Shown: positions 17,497 through 25,555 of the stretch, piece by piece | Position numbering within the stretch: position 1 is the stretch's first letter | Layout: the number at the start of each line of letters is the position of its first letter | From: Candidatus Melainabacteria bacterium | GTDB lineage: Bacteria; Cyanobacteriota; Vampirovibrionia; Obscuribacterales; Obscuribacteraceae | Reading direction: 5' to 3' | Assembly (NCBI GenBank): GCA_003242885.1 | Contig: QKMZ01000006.1 | Coordinates: 372,001 to 436,000, forward strand | Length of the DNA stretch: 64,000 nt | The notes under the pieces: generated by a model | Told to the model about the DNA's origin: nothing | What the model saw: the letters and a program-made list of their open reading frames with translations, nothing else | Database searches by the model: none | Made by a program: the position numbers and the translations under genes

Positions 17497-18714
17497 ATGA
17501 CACAAGCGACAATTGAAAAAACTGAAGTACCAAGCTCCGCGCCAGTCGCGAGGGATGAAAGCCGAAAAGGTATTGGAACTGTTGCCTTCAAAAAGTCTCG
17601 TGCCTTCGGTGAATTTTGCGTGTTTTTAGTCGTCGGCTTACTACTGCTGGAGCTGATTTTTAAGTTTGCCGGCATTTGCGATGAAGAGAATTACCTGGTC
17701 GATAAACGCGTAGGTTGGGTGCCGGTGCCAAATCGAAGTGCTACTTACAGGACCGAAGGCTTTTCTCGTTACACCATAAATTCGCTTGGTATGCGTGATA
17801 AAGAGCGAACGATCGCCAAACCTCCGAATACGTTTCGAATTGCCGTAATGGGTTGTTCTGTTACCGAAGGCAAGGAAGTCTTTATTGATCAAACATATTG
17901 CAGTCTTTTAGAGAAGCAATTGAATCAGAAAGGCGGACCTGTCAAATACGAAGTGCTCAATTTTGCAGTTGCTGCATACAATTTAGGTCAAGAATACTTA
18001 CGGTTGAAGCATTTTGCCCTGCAGTTCAAACCGGACCTGGTTGTGTTCACCGTGCGCCCGAACGCCCTCCTGTATATGGGAGGTAAAGCGGAGAGTGGCT
18101 TATTCAGCTCTCCTCCTTTATTTGCTATTCAGGCTAATGGCGCGCTGCTTGAAGATCATCATGTCCAAAATCATTGGCTCAGCACTCGTGAAGGACAACG
18201 AGCACAAAAAACCGTTTGGCTCAGCACGCATAGCAGGCTGTATAAATTGATTGGTAAATGCGCCTATAATCTCGAGGAGAATCGCAAGAAATTAGGTCGA
18301 AAGCCTGTTGCGTTGAAGAAGGACGCAGAGGATAACGCAGAAGTGAAAAAGCGTATGGAAAATGCGCAACTTTATTTGAGTAAAGTTGCAGGCGCTTTGG
18401 TCGCAGATGCAAAAGCTCTTTGCGATAAAGAGCAAGCCGAATTCATGGTGCTTTACTTGCCCTTTGGAAGTAAATATAGATCCGCTCTGGAAGGGACGCT
18501 GATTGAAAACTTTTGCAAGCAGCAGAATGTCAAATTCGCCGACTGCAACCCCGATTTTGATCAGCTACAAAAAACTTCGAGAAAAGAGTTATATCTGAGA
18601 GCTCATCCGTCAAAATTTGGTCATGAAAAAATAGCTGAGTATCTCAAGTCATACTTAGAGCGCAATGGTTTGTTAAAGACTGGTGTTAGCACCTCTCAAA
18701 ACGTTTTGCAATGA
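17497..18714 (+). CDS. Membrane-anchored SGNH/GDSL-like protein
   Basis: 405 residues from the ATG at 17497, placed between the MBOAT stop and a continuous SGNH domain. One TM segment (about 37-58) would put the rest outside the cytoplasm, as in DltD and AlgJ/AlgX-type partners of MBOAT enzymes. The nucleophile block is FRIAVMGCSVTEG (Ser121), an Asn/Gly block lies around NFAVAAYNLGQEYLRL, and the C-terminal block is RAHPSKFGHEKIAEYL with His370. The Asp normally found two or three residues before that His (DxH or DxxH) is absent, so it may be a transfer or docking partner or a Ser-His dyad enzyme. It is followed by the ACP gene after 18 nt. Confidence 0.8.
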   Translation: MTQATIEKTEVPSSAPVARDESRKGIGTVAFKKSRAFGEFCVFLVVGLLLLELIFKFAGICDEENYLVDKRVGWVPVPNRSATYRTEGFSRYTINSLGMRDKERTIAKPPNTFRIAVMGCSVTEGKEVFIDQTYCSLLEKQLNQKGGPVKYEVLNFAVAAYNLGQEYLRLKHFALQFKPDLVVFTVRPNALLYMGGKAESGLFSSPPLFAIQANGALLEDHHVQNHWLSTREGQRAQKTVWLSTHSRLYKLIGKCAYNLEENRKKLGRKPVALKKDAEDNAEVKKRMENAQLYLSKVAGALVADAKALCDKEQAEFMVLYLPFGSKYRSALEGTLIENFCKQQNVKFADCNPDFDQLQKTSRKELYLRAHPSKFGHEKIAEYLKSYLERNGLLKTGVSTSQNVLQ

Positions 18715-18732
18715 AGAATCTAAAGGTTTCCA

Positions 18733-19005
18733 ATGACTAACACAAAACAAAATTCAACTGATACTCAGGACAAAATCAAGCAATACCTTATTAGCAATAG
18801 CCTTGCGGAATTCGATGCAGGTGTGACGGAAAATTCCGATCTGTTCAAAGAAGGATTTCTTGATTCATTTGGATATATCGAGCTGGTCAAGTTTTTGGAG
18901 AAATCATTCGGCATCCGATTTACTGACGAAGAGTTAGTGTCCAACAAGCTGAATACTCTGAAGAATATTACAGACATGGTGCAAGGCAAGATCGATGCCC
19001 GTTAA
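18733..19005 (+). CDS. Acyl carrier protein (DltC-like carrier)
   Basis: 90 residues, AAAGG upstream of the ATG. The four-helix carrier fold is evident with the phosphopantetheine serine in FLDSFGYIEL (Ser45; the common DSL reads DSF here). The run DLFKEGFLDSFGYIELVKFL is close in style to DltC and to stand-alone carriers of secondary pathways rather than to fatty-acid AcpP (which has DSLDTVEL). It would carry a thioester-linked acyl or aminoacyl group for the MBOAT enzyme. Its last 11 bases overlap the next gene, so the two are likely translationally coupled. No phosphopantetheinyl transferase or loading ligase lies in the window. Confidence 0.9.
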   Translation: MTNTKQNSTDTQDKIKQYLISNSLAEFDAGVTENSDLFKEGFLDSFGYIELVKFLEKSFGIRFTDEELVSNKLNTLKNITDMVQGKIDAR

Positions 19006-20032
19006 TACGGAGAACAAGCTGTGTGTGCGTTGCGTGCTGCCGGAGAATTTCCCCGGTGTTCGCTTTAACGACGAAGGCGTGTGTATTCATTGCCAGCAGG
19101 CGCCGAGTGCTGTTGATGTTTTAGAAAACGTAGCACGGCTTCATCGCGAGATGGTCACTGCAATCGAAATGAATAGGGGTGGTCGTGACTATGACTGCAT
19201 TGTCGCTTACAGTGGTGGCAAAGATTCAAGCTACACACTGAAGGTTCTCACGGAAAGCTTCGGACTCAAGTGTTTGGCTGTCACTGTCGATAACGGATTT
19301 ATGTCCGAGCAGGCGCGAGTAAATGCGAAGGCTGTCACCGAAGCGCTTGGCGTCGACTATCAAGTGTTTGCGCCCGCGTGGGACTTCATGTCGAGAATGT
19401 ACAAGCAGAGTGTCGACAATTCTGAGTTGCATTCCAAAGCTGCAATAAAGCGTGCTAGTGCAGTCTGCAATTCTTGTATCGGACTTGTGAACGTCTACAT
19501 GATCCGCCTGGCGCTTATGCATGGCGTGAAGCTTATAGCAGGTGGCTATATAGGCGGGCAGGTGCCGAAGGATACTGCAATTCTCGAGCTTAATCTCGAT
19601 TTCTATTTGAAGACGCGCGAAGCGACCATGGAGCGCTATGAAAGTTCGTTCGGCGAAGACACGAGAAAGTATTTCGATGTGCCTCAAGAGCTACTTCAAA
19701 GTTCGCAAATGAGTAAACTGACCATCCTCAACCCGATGCTTGCTCTCAACGTGGCAGAAGAGGAGATTATCGCGCAACTGGCGCCTCTGGGCTGGAAGCA
19801 GACTATTGATACTGGTGTCAATTCGAGCAATTGCCGTCTCAATGATTTTGGCATTGCCATGCACTACAACACGCATGGGTTCAATCCATACGTGTTTGAA
19901 ATTTCTGAGCAAGTGCGGCATGGTCTCATGACGCGCGAAGTTGCACTAAAGAAAGCTCTTTCTATTCCTTCGCTGAATGATGTGCAGTGGCAGGCTAAAA
20001 GGCTGGGCGTTGAGATTGCATGTGCGGAATAG
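18995..20032 (+). CDS. PP-loop ATPase, WbpG/N-acetyl-sugar-amidotransferase-like
   Basis: 345 residues, overlapping the ACP gene by 11 nt. Starts with a four-cysteine zinc site (Cys10, 13, 30, 33: CVRCVLPENFPG then GVCIHCQ), followed by the PP-loop SGGKDSSYTL (73-82) that binds ATP for substrate adenylation. The remainder fits the LPS-biosynthesis amidotransferase group exemplified by WbpG, which aminates a sugar carboxylate using ammonia delivered by HisH/HisF-like partners. Such partners are absent; instead an AsnB-type protein follows directly with a 13-nt overlap and could feed ammonia. WbpG-like identity is an inference from cysteine and PP-loop layout. Other PP-loop amidases cannot be excluded. 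Confidence 0.75.
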   Translation: MPVNTENKLCVRCVLPENFPGVRFNDEGVCIHCQQAPSAVDVLENVARLHREMVTAIEMNRGGRDYDCIVAYSGGKDSSYTLKVLTESFGLKCLAVTVDNGFMSEQARVNAKAVTEALGVDYQVFAPAWDFMSRMYKQSVDNSELHSKAAIKRASAVCNSCIGLVNVYMIRLALMHGVKLIAGGYIGGQVPKDTAILELNLDFYLKTREATMERYESSFGEDTRKYFDVPQELLQSSQMSKLTILNPMLALNVAEEEIIAQLAPLGWKQTIDTGVNSSNCRLNDFGIAMHYNTHGFNPYVFEISEQVRHGLMTREVALKKALSIPSLNDVQWQAKRLGVEIACAE

Positions 20033-22020
20033 CAGGACTTTATTCGGTAGATCGCAGCAGTGATGAGTATCCTTCCATCATTGTCGATATGCTCAGTCGT
20101 ATAAAGCATCGGGGACCAGATGAAAGTGGATATTTCTTCGACGAGAATGCTGTAATAGGTTCGGTCCGCCTGCGCATAATTGATCTGCATACTGGGTCTC
20201 AGCCCCTGATTGACAGCAGTGGAAGGTTTTGGATTGCATACAACGGTGAGATCTATAACTATCTAGAACTGAAAGAACAGCTGAAAGCGCGTGGACATAT
20301 TTTCAAGACTGATTCGGATACTGAAGTACTGCTGCTCTCGTATGTTGAGTGGGGACTTGATGCCTTCAAGCGTTTCAACGGTGGTTTTAGCGTCGCTATT
20401 TATGACACTCTGAAGAAAGAACTTGTACTTGCCAGGGATCGTTATGGGAAGCGCCCTCTGTATTATGCAACTGCGGGTAATACCACCGTTTTTGCCTCTG
20501 AGATGAAAGCCTTTCTTGGAAATCCTGATGTTTCCTTCGCCTGGGATAACGAGCAGCTTTCGTCTATCTTTGCGCACTGGGTGCCGGTAGAGCATCAAAC
20601 CGGTTTCAAAAATATTGCCCAGATTCCTTCAGCAAGCTACATGGTTATTAACGAATCTGGCAGTCGCGTCGAGACCTACGATCTTTTGGATTTGCAGGTT
20701 GAAGAGTTCAATGGTACTGAAGAAGAAGCCGTTGAATTAACACGTGAAAAACTGCGTGAGGCTGTCCGCCTGCGTCTTCAGAGCGACGTGGAAGTCGGTG
20801 TCTATTTAAGCGGCGGGCTAGACTCCTCTATAACTTCTTTGCTGGCGAAACAACTCAATCCCATGCCAGTTAGATCATTTTCGGTCGCATTCACTGATGA
20901 GAATTTTGACGAGTCTCAATATCAAGAAGAGACGAGCAAATTTATTGGGACAAAACATACCTCTCTGCGTGTGACGCATGAAGATATAGCGCGCGATTTT
21001 CCGCTAGCCGTCTATCATTCAGAAGTTCCACTTTTTCGATCTGCCTTGGTTCCGCTCTACACGCTTTCGAAAATGGTGCGAGAGCATGGAATAAAGGTTG
21101 TCCTTACAGGCGAGGGGTCTGATGAAACATTCCTTGGATATGACATATTCAAGGAGACAAATCTTCTCGACCGCTGGATGAAGGGCGCCGATGAGCCTGA
21201 GCGTGAGCGGCTTGTAGCAGGCCTTTATCCATATCTGAAGCACTATAACAAAGACAACTTTAGAGCGATATCCGGAACTTACTCGAGATATGCTCAACCT
21301 GGTGAAGCGAAATATTTCGGGCATTCGATTCGCTTCGGTAATTCGCGTTTGGCTCTCAAGTTTTTGAAAGATGGTCACGATCCCGATAATTTCTTGTCTG
21401 GCTTTGTAAGTTCGCATTCTCGAGAATATGACAGCTTGAGCCCTATCGCAAAGACACAGTGGCTCGAATTTAAGACGCTATTGGGTGGCTACTTGCTTTC
21501 CTCTCAGGGTGATCGCATGGCATTGGCAAATGGTGTTGAAAATCGTTGTCCCTTCCTCGATCCAAATATCGTTACCTGGGCGTTTGGTTTGCCGGTCGAT
21601 TATCGATTGAAAGGCGGTCTTGGCGAAAAGAACATCTTGAAGAAGTCCTTCGAGAAGGAGTTGCCGCCGTCTGTCATTACGCGCTCTAAACAACCCTTTG
21701 TTGCTCCAGATGCGGTCGTTTTTCTTTCTAAGTCACCACCGGAATACGTCGAGAGTGTCCTATCAGTTGATGAGCTAAAGAAACTTGATTCGCTCGATCA
21801 CGGATTTTGTCAAAAGTTCATTGAAAAACTTAGAAACTCAGAACCCGGGCGTATTGCGCCTCGCGAGAATCAGGCATTCTTACTTCTACTCTCGATGGCT
21901 CTCCTCGACAAATATTATGTGCGCAGAGAATATCGAGATATCTCGCCGTTTGAAAAAATCGAGAATATTACGATTGCGGTCGATGGGCGTCAGGCACCAG
22001 CACCGGTATCAAAATTTTAG
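20020..22020 (+). CDS. asnB: AsnB-type glutamine-dependent amidotransferase (asparagine synthase family)
   Basis: 666 residues, ATG overlapping the PP-loop gene by 13 nt. The N-terminal Ntn glutaminase has the exposed Cys2 nucleophile (MCGIAGLY), and RIKHRGPDESG; the synthase domain has the PP-loop SGGLDSS (264-270) and TGEGSDETFLGYD. Classic members convert aspartate to asparagine; many paralogs in polysaccharide and secondary-metabolite clusters amidate other carboxylates. At 666 residues it is longer than housekeeping AsnB (about 550) and close to the exopolysaccharide-associated subgroup. It is the last gene of the MBOAT operon and is convergent with the TPR gene, the two stop codons overlapping. 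Confidence 0.9.
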   Translation: MCGIAGLYSVDRSSDEYPSIIVDMLSRIKHRGPDESGYFFDENAVIGSVRLRIIDLHTGSQPLIDSSGRFWIAYNGEIYNYLELKEQLKARGHIFKTDSDTEVLLLSYVEWGLDAFKRFNGGFSVAIYDTLKKELVLARDRYGKRPLYYATAGNTTVFASEMKAFLGNPDVSFAWDNEQLSSIFAHWVPVEHQTGFKNIAQIPSASYMVINESGSRVETYDLLDLQVEEFNGTEEEAVELTREKLREAVRLRLQSDVEVGVYLSGGLDSSITSLLAKQLNPMPVRSFSVAFTDENFDESQYQEETSKFIGTKHTSLRVTHEDIARDFPLAVYHSEVPLFRSALVPLYTLSKMVREHGIKVVLTGEGSDETFLGYDIFKETNLLDRWMKGADEPERERLVAGLYPYLKHYNKDNFRAISGTYSRYAQPGEAKYFGHSIRFGNSRLALKFLKDGHDPDNFLSGFVSSHSREYDSLSPIAKTQWLEFKTLLGGYLLSSQGDRMALANGVENRCPFLDPNIVTWAFGLPVDYRLKGGLGEKNILKKSFEKELPPSVITRSKQPFVAPDAVVFLSKSPPEYVESVLSVDELKKLDSLDHGFCQKFIEKLRNSEPGRIAPRENQAFLLLLSMALLDKYYVRREYRDISPFEKIENITIAVDGRQAPAPVSKF

Positions 22021-22841
22021 TTGCTTCGTCCGTCTTTTGGAGGACTTATAGCCGGTGTTGGCGTAGCAGGGGGGCGAATTTCTGCCGTCGGTTTTTTTTC
22101 TGTGTCCGACTGCGTGTAATTGCGCGTATACAAGTTTGTTCCGACCGGCGATAAATGATGCTTGCCGTCCTTGTATTTCTCCTGCAACAGGCTCTTCAGA
22201 TTTTCTGCGCTTCGTTGAACTTCTGTCGGCGTCCTTTTGTAAAATCCACCTTGATTTGACTCGTATTGCCTGCTCAGTCCGTCTAAATAGCGCGCCAGTT
22301 CAGGAGGAACATCGCCCCTCTTGGGACCCATCCACCATGGTGCGTTTCCGCCAGGCTGGCGTCTGCCAGAGTTTTGCATTCCTTGCCCGGCCTGTTTGTC
22401 CAAAGTTGCCAGCGCGCGCTCCATTGCCGGATCCAGCCGTGGCGCCGCTTGCTCGGGTGCTCTCTTTGTCAGCCCTTGTCCCTGCGCATCTACGTCGAGG
22501 TAGTCCAGGGCTTGCTTTGCAAATTTTCCCACTTGTCCGGTCGGGTCAAGTGCATAAGCAATACGAAACTCTCGGACAGCAGACTCCATCTGCTTCAAAT
22601 GTACGCAGCAATTGCCCATGTAGTAGTGAAGAGTCGGATTATTGAACTCCGTTGGCATAGCCGCGCCGAGATTTCCTGCGGCGGCAGCGAAGTCGCCATT
22701 GCGATAATCTTGAACGCCTTGCAGGAGAAACTTATTGACTCCAAATGCTGGCGAGAACCCGGATGCAGTGAAAAGAAAGCAGCCTGCAAGGATAGCCAGT
22801 GAAGCTTTCTTTCGTCCTGCTTTAGCGCTGCCGGCTTTCAT
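22017..22841 (-). CDS. Exported TPR-containing protein
   Basis: 274 residues. A signal peptide (ASLAILAGCFLFTASGFSPAFG, ending near residue 34) precedes two or three degenerate TPR units (about 38-120; LHYYMGNCCVHLKQMESAVREFRIAYALDP is the clearest). The rest is Pro/Gln-rich and low complexity with AEIRPPATPTPAISPPKDG at the end. Its gene lies 45 nt below a TadG-like gene on the same strand, so it may assist a pilus or secretion apparatus, as TPR proteins such as TadD do. No direct evidence for that beyond position. Could also be a general periplasmic scaffold. Confidence 0.7.
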   Translation of the reverse strand: MKAGSAKAGRKKASLAILAGCFLFTASGFSPAFGVNKFLLQGVQDYRNGDFAAAAGNLGAAMPTEFNNPTLHYYMGNCCVHLKQMESAVREFRIAYALDPTGQVGKFAKQALDYLDVDAQGQGLTKRAPEQAAPRLDPAMERALATLDKQAGQGMQNSGRRQPGGNAPWWMGPKRGDVPPELARYLDGLSRQYESNQGGFYKRTPTEVQRSAENLKSLLQEKYKDGKHHLSPVGTNLYTRNYTQSDTEKKPTAEIRPPATPTPAISPPKDGRSN

Positions 22842-22886
22842 AAATTGGCTCCGAATGCTTCTCTCATCTTACATGCCCAGTCCGGT

Positions 22887-24425
22887 TTATTCTGTGATGA
22901 AGTTGGAAATGGTGGTTCGCGAGATCTTTAACATACCCAAGCAAGGTCCAAAACCTGTTCCAGGTGCCCACATAACTTTGCCTGAAACTTGAGTGTATTT
23001 CTCGCAGTCTGGATTCCCGCCTATGATCTGCGGCCAGCAGTAGTTTGGTTCGTCACGCTGCTCGTTTTCGTCAACAATGAGTTTGTCCACTCCATCGAAC
23101 ATTATTGGCGAGTTCATCCAGGCTTCAGGAAATTGACCATTGATCATTGAAGCGATCTTTATTTTGGGATCGGTTAAATCCTGGCTGCTGTAAACAGGAT
23201 AAATTATGTAAGCGTCGGCTGGTGGCACCTTTTGAAGCATAGCCATGAGTTCGTCCATGGTGAAGTCGTGCTTGATTTCTTTGATGCGCTGCAGCATTCT
23301 CTCGTACTGTTCTTTGTGATTACCAGGTAGAGCATTCATAGAACCAAGCAACGTACCTGATCTGTACTCGTTGCCCAACGATGCATAGCCATTAAGAATG
23401 CGATTGTTCTTCAGCTCATAACCCTTGATACCAAACACTGTCTTAGGCTCAAATCCATATTTCGTGGGAGGTCCTCCAGTTTTATCCTTGACCTTCCAGA
23501 AAGCAATGTTCGACATCGTAATCAAAATGTACGCATGCGGAATCGCCAGCCTGTACTCGTGCATCGGGTTCGCTACGCTGGATGCAGAGGCGCTCAAAGA
23601 TGCCTTTGTGCCAAGGTTTATGCCATTGGCGCGAAAAGCATTTGGTACAGGATTGCCGGGCACCGGATTTGTGCGCGCATCATTGGCGTTGAAATTGCTG
23701 TCGGTAGTAAGGTGCGGCATTTCATTGGGAACGAATGATGCGAAAGTGAAATTCTTGTTGTTGGCGTTGAATGGCATATATCCTTTCACGTGACCGCCGC
23801 TGGAAGGCGCCACGCCCGCGCCTTTGGGAATCTGTTTTTCATCGAATTTCAAATTGCTGGCGGCGCCTCTATCCACCATAGCTACGTCCCAACCAGGTCC
23901 GTCGACTGTTTTCAAATCTGAGTTGGCGCCAAGAAGTTTTGCCCTGCGAAGATTGGCAATGTCGTTGAAAAACGAGTCCAACTTTTGTTTGCATGTCACT
24001 GTCTCGACCAAGGTGTCATTGCATTGCTGCGCTATGCGATAGGCTTGATCGGCATTTTGGGCTGTGTATGAATTCGCTAGTCCTTCTTTTTGAATCGCTT
24101 CTGCGTTGGCGTTGATTAAATACGCTTTGCCCCAGATGCGATTGATATTGCTCATTCCGACTAATCCGCCTTTGTCTGCGACGTCGGAGAATTGATCGGA
24201 GATGGGTACTCTTAGTTTTGCAACTTGTTTGGAAACATTGAGAGCGGCAGCGTCAACAGCATTTCGAACTTCTCGGGAGCCGCTATTGAGAGTGTAAAAC
24301 TGGAACGCGACGAAGACGAGGATGATCAGAAATCCTGCACTCACAACAACAAGAACGAGAGAAACGCCGCTTTCTTCGCGTCTTGTTTCTTTGAGTATTT
24401 TTGAGTTTGCGGTTTTCATCTTCAT
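22887..24425 (-). CDS. TadG-like pseudopilus/Flp-system membrane protein
   Basis: 512 residues. N-terminal cytoplasmic stub, then one TM segment (about 21-45: VSLVLVVVSAGFLIILVFVAF) followed directly by YTLNSGSREVRNAVDAAALNVSKQVA, which is the Tad_N/TadG pattern (SR.VRNAVDAAALAAA). The large remainder has no identifiable von Willebrand domain and reads as a secreted region. TadG-like proteins are structural or accessory parts of Flp/Tad pili. Start is only 3 nt after the preceding TadE-like gene, in one operon. The core ATPase TadA, TadB/C and the secretin RcpA are not in the window. Confidence 0.72.
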   Translation of the reverse strand: MKMKTANSKILKETRREESGVSLVLVVVSAGFLIILVFVAFQFYTLNSGSREVRNAVDAAALNVSKQVAKLRVPISDQFSDVADKGGLVGMSNINRIWGKAYLINANAEAIQKEGLANSYTAQNADQAYRIAQQCNDTLVETVTCKQKLDSFFNDIANLRRAKLLGANSDLKTVDGPGWDVAMVDRGAASNLKFDEKQIPKGAGVAPSSGGHVKGYMPFNANNKNFTFASFVPNEMPHLTTDSNFNANDARTNPVPGNPVPNAFRANGINLGTKASLSASASSVANPMHEYRLAIPHAYILITMSNIAFWKVKDKTGGPPTKYGFEPKTVFGIKGYELKNNRILNGYASLGNEYRSGTLLGSMNALPGNHKEQYERMLQRIKEIKHDFTMDELMAMLQKVPPADAYIIYPVYSSQDLTDPKIKIASMINGQFPEAWMNSPIMFDGVDKLIVDENEQRDEPNYCWPQIIGGNPDCEKYTQVSGKVMWAPGTGFGPCLGMLKISRTTISNFITE

Positions 24426-24428
24426 GTC

Positions 24429-24884
24429 CTAGTTGGGTGCCGGAGTTGAGACGATAGGCTCGATCGAGCTAGCGCGGCATTTTATTTCTTCGTAACCAGG
24501 CAATGGAACCGGTAATTTCAGTTGCATCAATGTTGCGACCGATACCAAGCCTTTTGCTGGATCGTATTGAACGTCATCGACCATAACTGCTTGAACCATC
24601 CAGACAGGAGTGCAGTGTTTCACCACATCTTCTGCGACTGTTTGCGCAGTGTCCTGGCTAGTTGCTTTGGCTGCACCACGGGCAGCCGCCTCAGCGAGGT
24701 GCTCATTGCTGTCGACTGCAGACATGAAGGCGACTACATCTACTGCTGCAAGACCGATTGGGATGAGAATGATAAAGCCGGTCAGTGTTTCTACCAAACT
24801 GGATGCTCGGTTCGTTCGTTTCGCGTACTGAGAACGCCTTGCATACTTTCTTGGCGCGGTCCGGTTTTTAACGGAACATATCAT
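24429..24884 (-). CDS. TadE-like membrane protein (second)
   Basis: 151 residues, ATG with GGAGA 7 nt upstream; the gene overlaps its upstream neighbour by 17 nt. A very basic start (RKYARRSQYAKRTNR) is followed by ASSLVETLTGFIILIPIGLAAVDVVAF, a TadE/F-type hydrophobic helix with a preceding Glu (ASLVE) like the pseudopilin motif, then AEAAARGAAKATSQDT, the small-residue periplasmic helix typical of TadE. Processing by a TadV-like prepilin peptidase at the A-SLVE region is possible but unproven. Role: minor pseudopilin of a Tad-type system. Confidence 0.7.
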   Translation of the reverse strand: MICSVKNRTAPRKYARRSQYAKRTNRASSLVETLTGFIILIPIGLAAVDVVAFMSAVDSNEHLAEAAARGAAKATSQDTAQTVAEDVVKHCTPVWMVQAVMVDDVQYDPAKGLVSVATLMQLKLPVPLPGYEEIKCRASSIEPIVSTPAPN

Positions 24885-25383
24885 TTGGGTTCTCCAAAAG
24901 TTTACTCCGTGCGACTTTCATCTCTACCGGGGCACCGAGTGCCGGTATCTTCGCCAGAAATGGGATTTTTAAAAGGGGTTCGATTGATACATTCGTGGTC
25001 ACTGTCACGTAAACGGCAACCTCGCTGAGCTTATAGTCCACTTTTGTCACTGGAGGTCCTGAGAGGCGTGCAAGTCCACCCATTGCAGAGCTAGCCCACT
25101 TGTTAGGTATGCCTGCAATGACTTCTCCTTTGTCTGAAACAGCTAAGCTTTTTGCGGACTTGGACGCTTCTCGAAGTTGTATGTCATTGAGCGTCATTAC
25201 CGAGTAATAGCTGATGCCGAAGTAGATGACATCGATAAGCGGAAAGAGTGCAAACATGAGCAGCAAGAACAAAGCTGGTCCTGCCTCGCTCAATGCTGTT
25301 CCGCGGCGCCTGCGCGAAACTGAAAGCTGCCTCCTTTTGAAGACGCAGTAGATTTCGCGAGACCTGAGGCGAGCGCTCACCAA
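24868..25383 (-). CDS. TadE-like membrane protein (first gene of the operon)
   Basis: 171 residues from TTG at 25381-25383; the next codon is GTG and could equally be the start, since GGGGAGAAC is positioned for both. After a basic N terminus ending RRRRGTALSEAGPALF comes a TM segment (LLLMFALFPLIDVIYFGISYY) then QLREASKSAKSLAV; the E-x-A-P-x-hydrophobic arrangement resembles TadE pseudopilins. The periplasmic part is about 110 residues and beta-like. It is transcribed from the extended -10 promoter at 25453-25461 together with two Tad-like genes and the TPR gene. Confidence 0.68.
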   Translation of the reverse strand: MVSARLRSREIYCVFKRRQLSVSRRRRGTALSEAGPALFLLLMFALFPLIDVIYFGISYYSVMTLNDIQLREASKSAKSLAVSDKGEVIAGIPNKWASSAMGGLARLSGPPVTKVDYKLSEVAVYVTVTTNVSIEPLLKIPFLAKIPALGAPVEMKVARSKLLENPNDMFR

Positions 25384-25452
25384 ATAGTTCTCCCCGGCTT
25401 TCGAACTAATGACCCATCAGACGGCTTGCAAGAAAGTGAGAATTGCCTAATA

Positions 25453-25461
25453 ATTATAACA
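25453..25461 (-). promoter_or_regulatory. Extended -10 promoter for the Tad-like operon
   Basis: On the minus strand TGTTATAAT: perfect TATAAT (25458-25453) preceded by the TGn extension (25461-25459). No -35 match is clear, as is common for extended -10 promoters. It lies about 60 nt before the first start codon and overlaps the inverted repeat at 25459-25482. Confidence 0.55.
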
Positions 25462-25482
25462 GAGCTTATACATTAGCTCTGT
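25459..25482. promoter_or_regulatory. Inverted repeat overlapping the Tad-operon promoter (possible operator)
   Basis: ACAGAGCT (25459-25466), 8-nt spacer, AGCTCTGT (25475-25482), exact. One arm covers the TGn of the extended -10, so a bound dimer would block the polymerase. It could instead be a 3' hairpin for the ribD transcript, where TTATAATTATTA would be a poor T-tract. Confidence 0.4.
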
Positions 25483-25555
25483 AAAGGTAATGTGTGCGAG
25501 TTATGGAACCCCGGAGGGTATTGCGCTAGAGAGATTTCTGAGCCGGGAGTGACTT

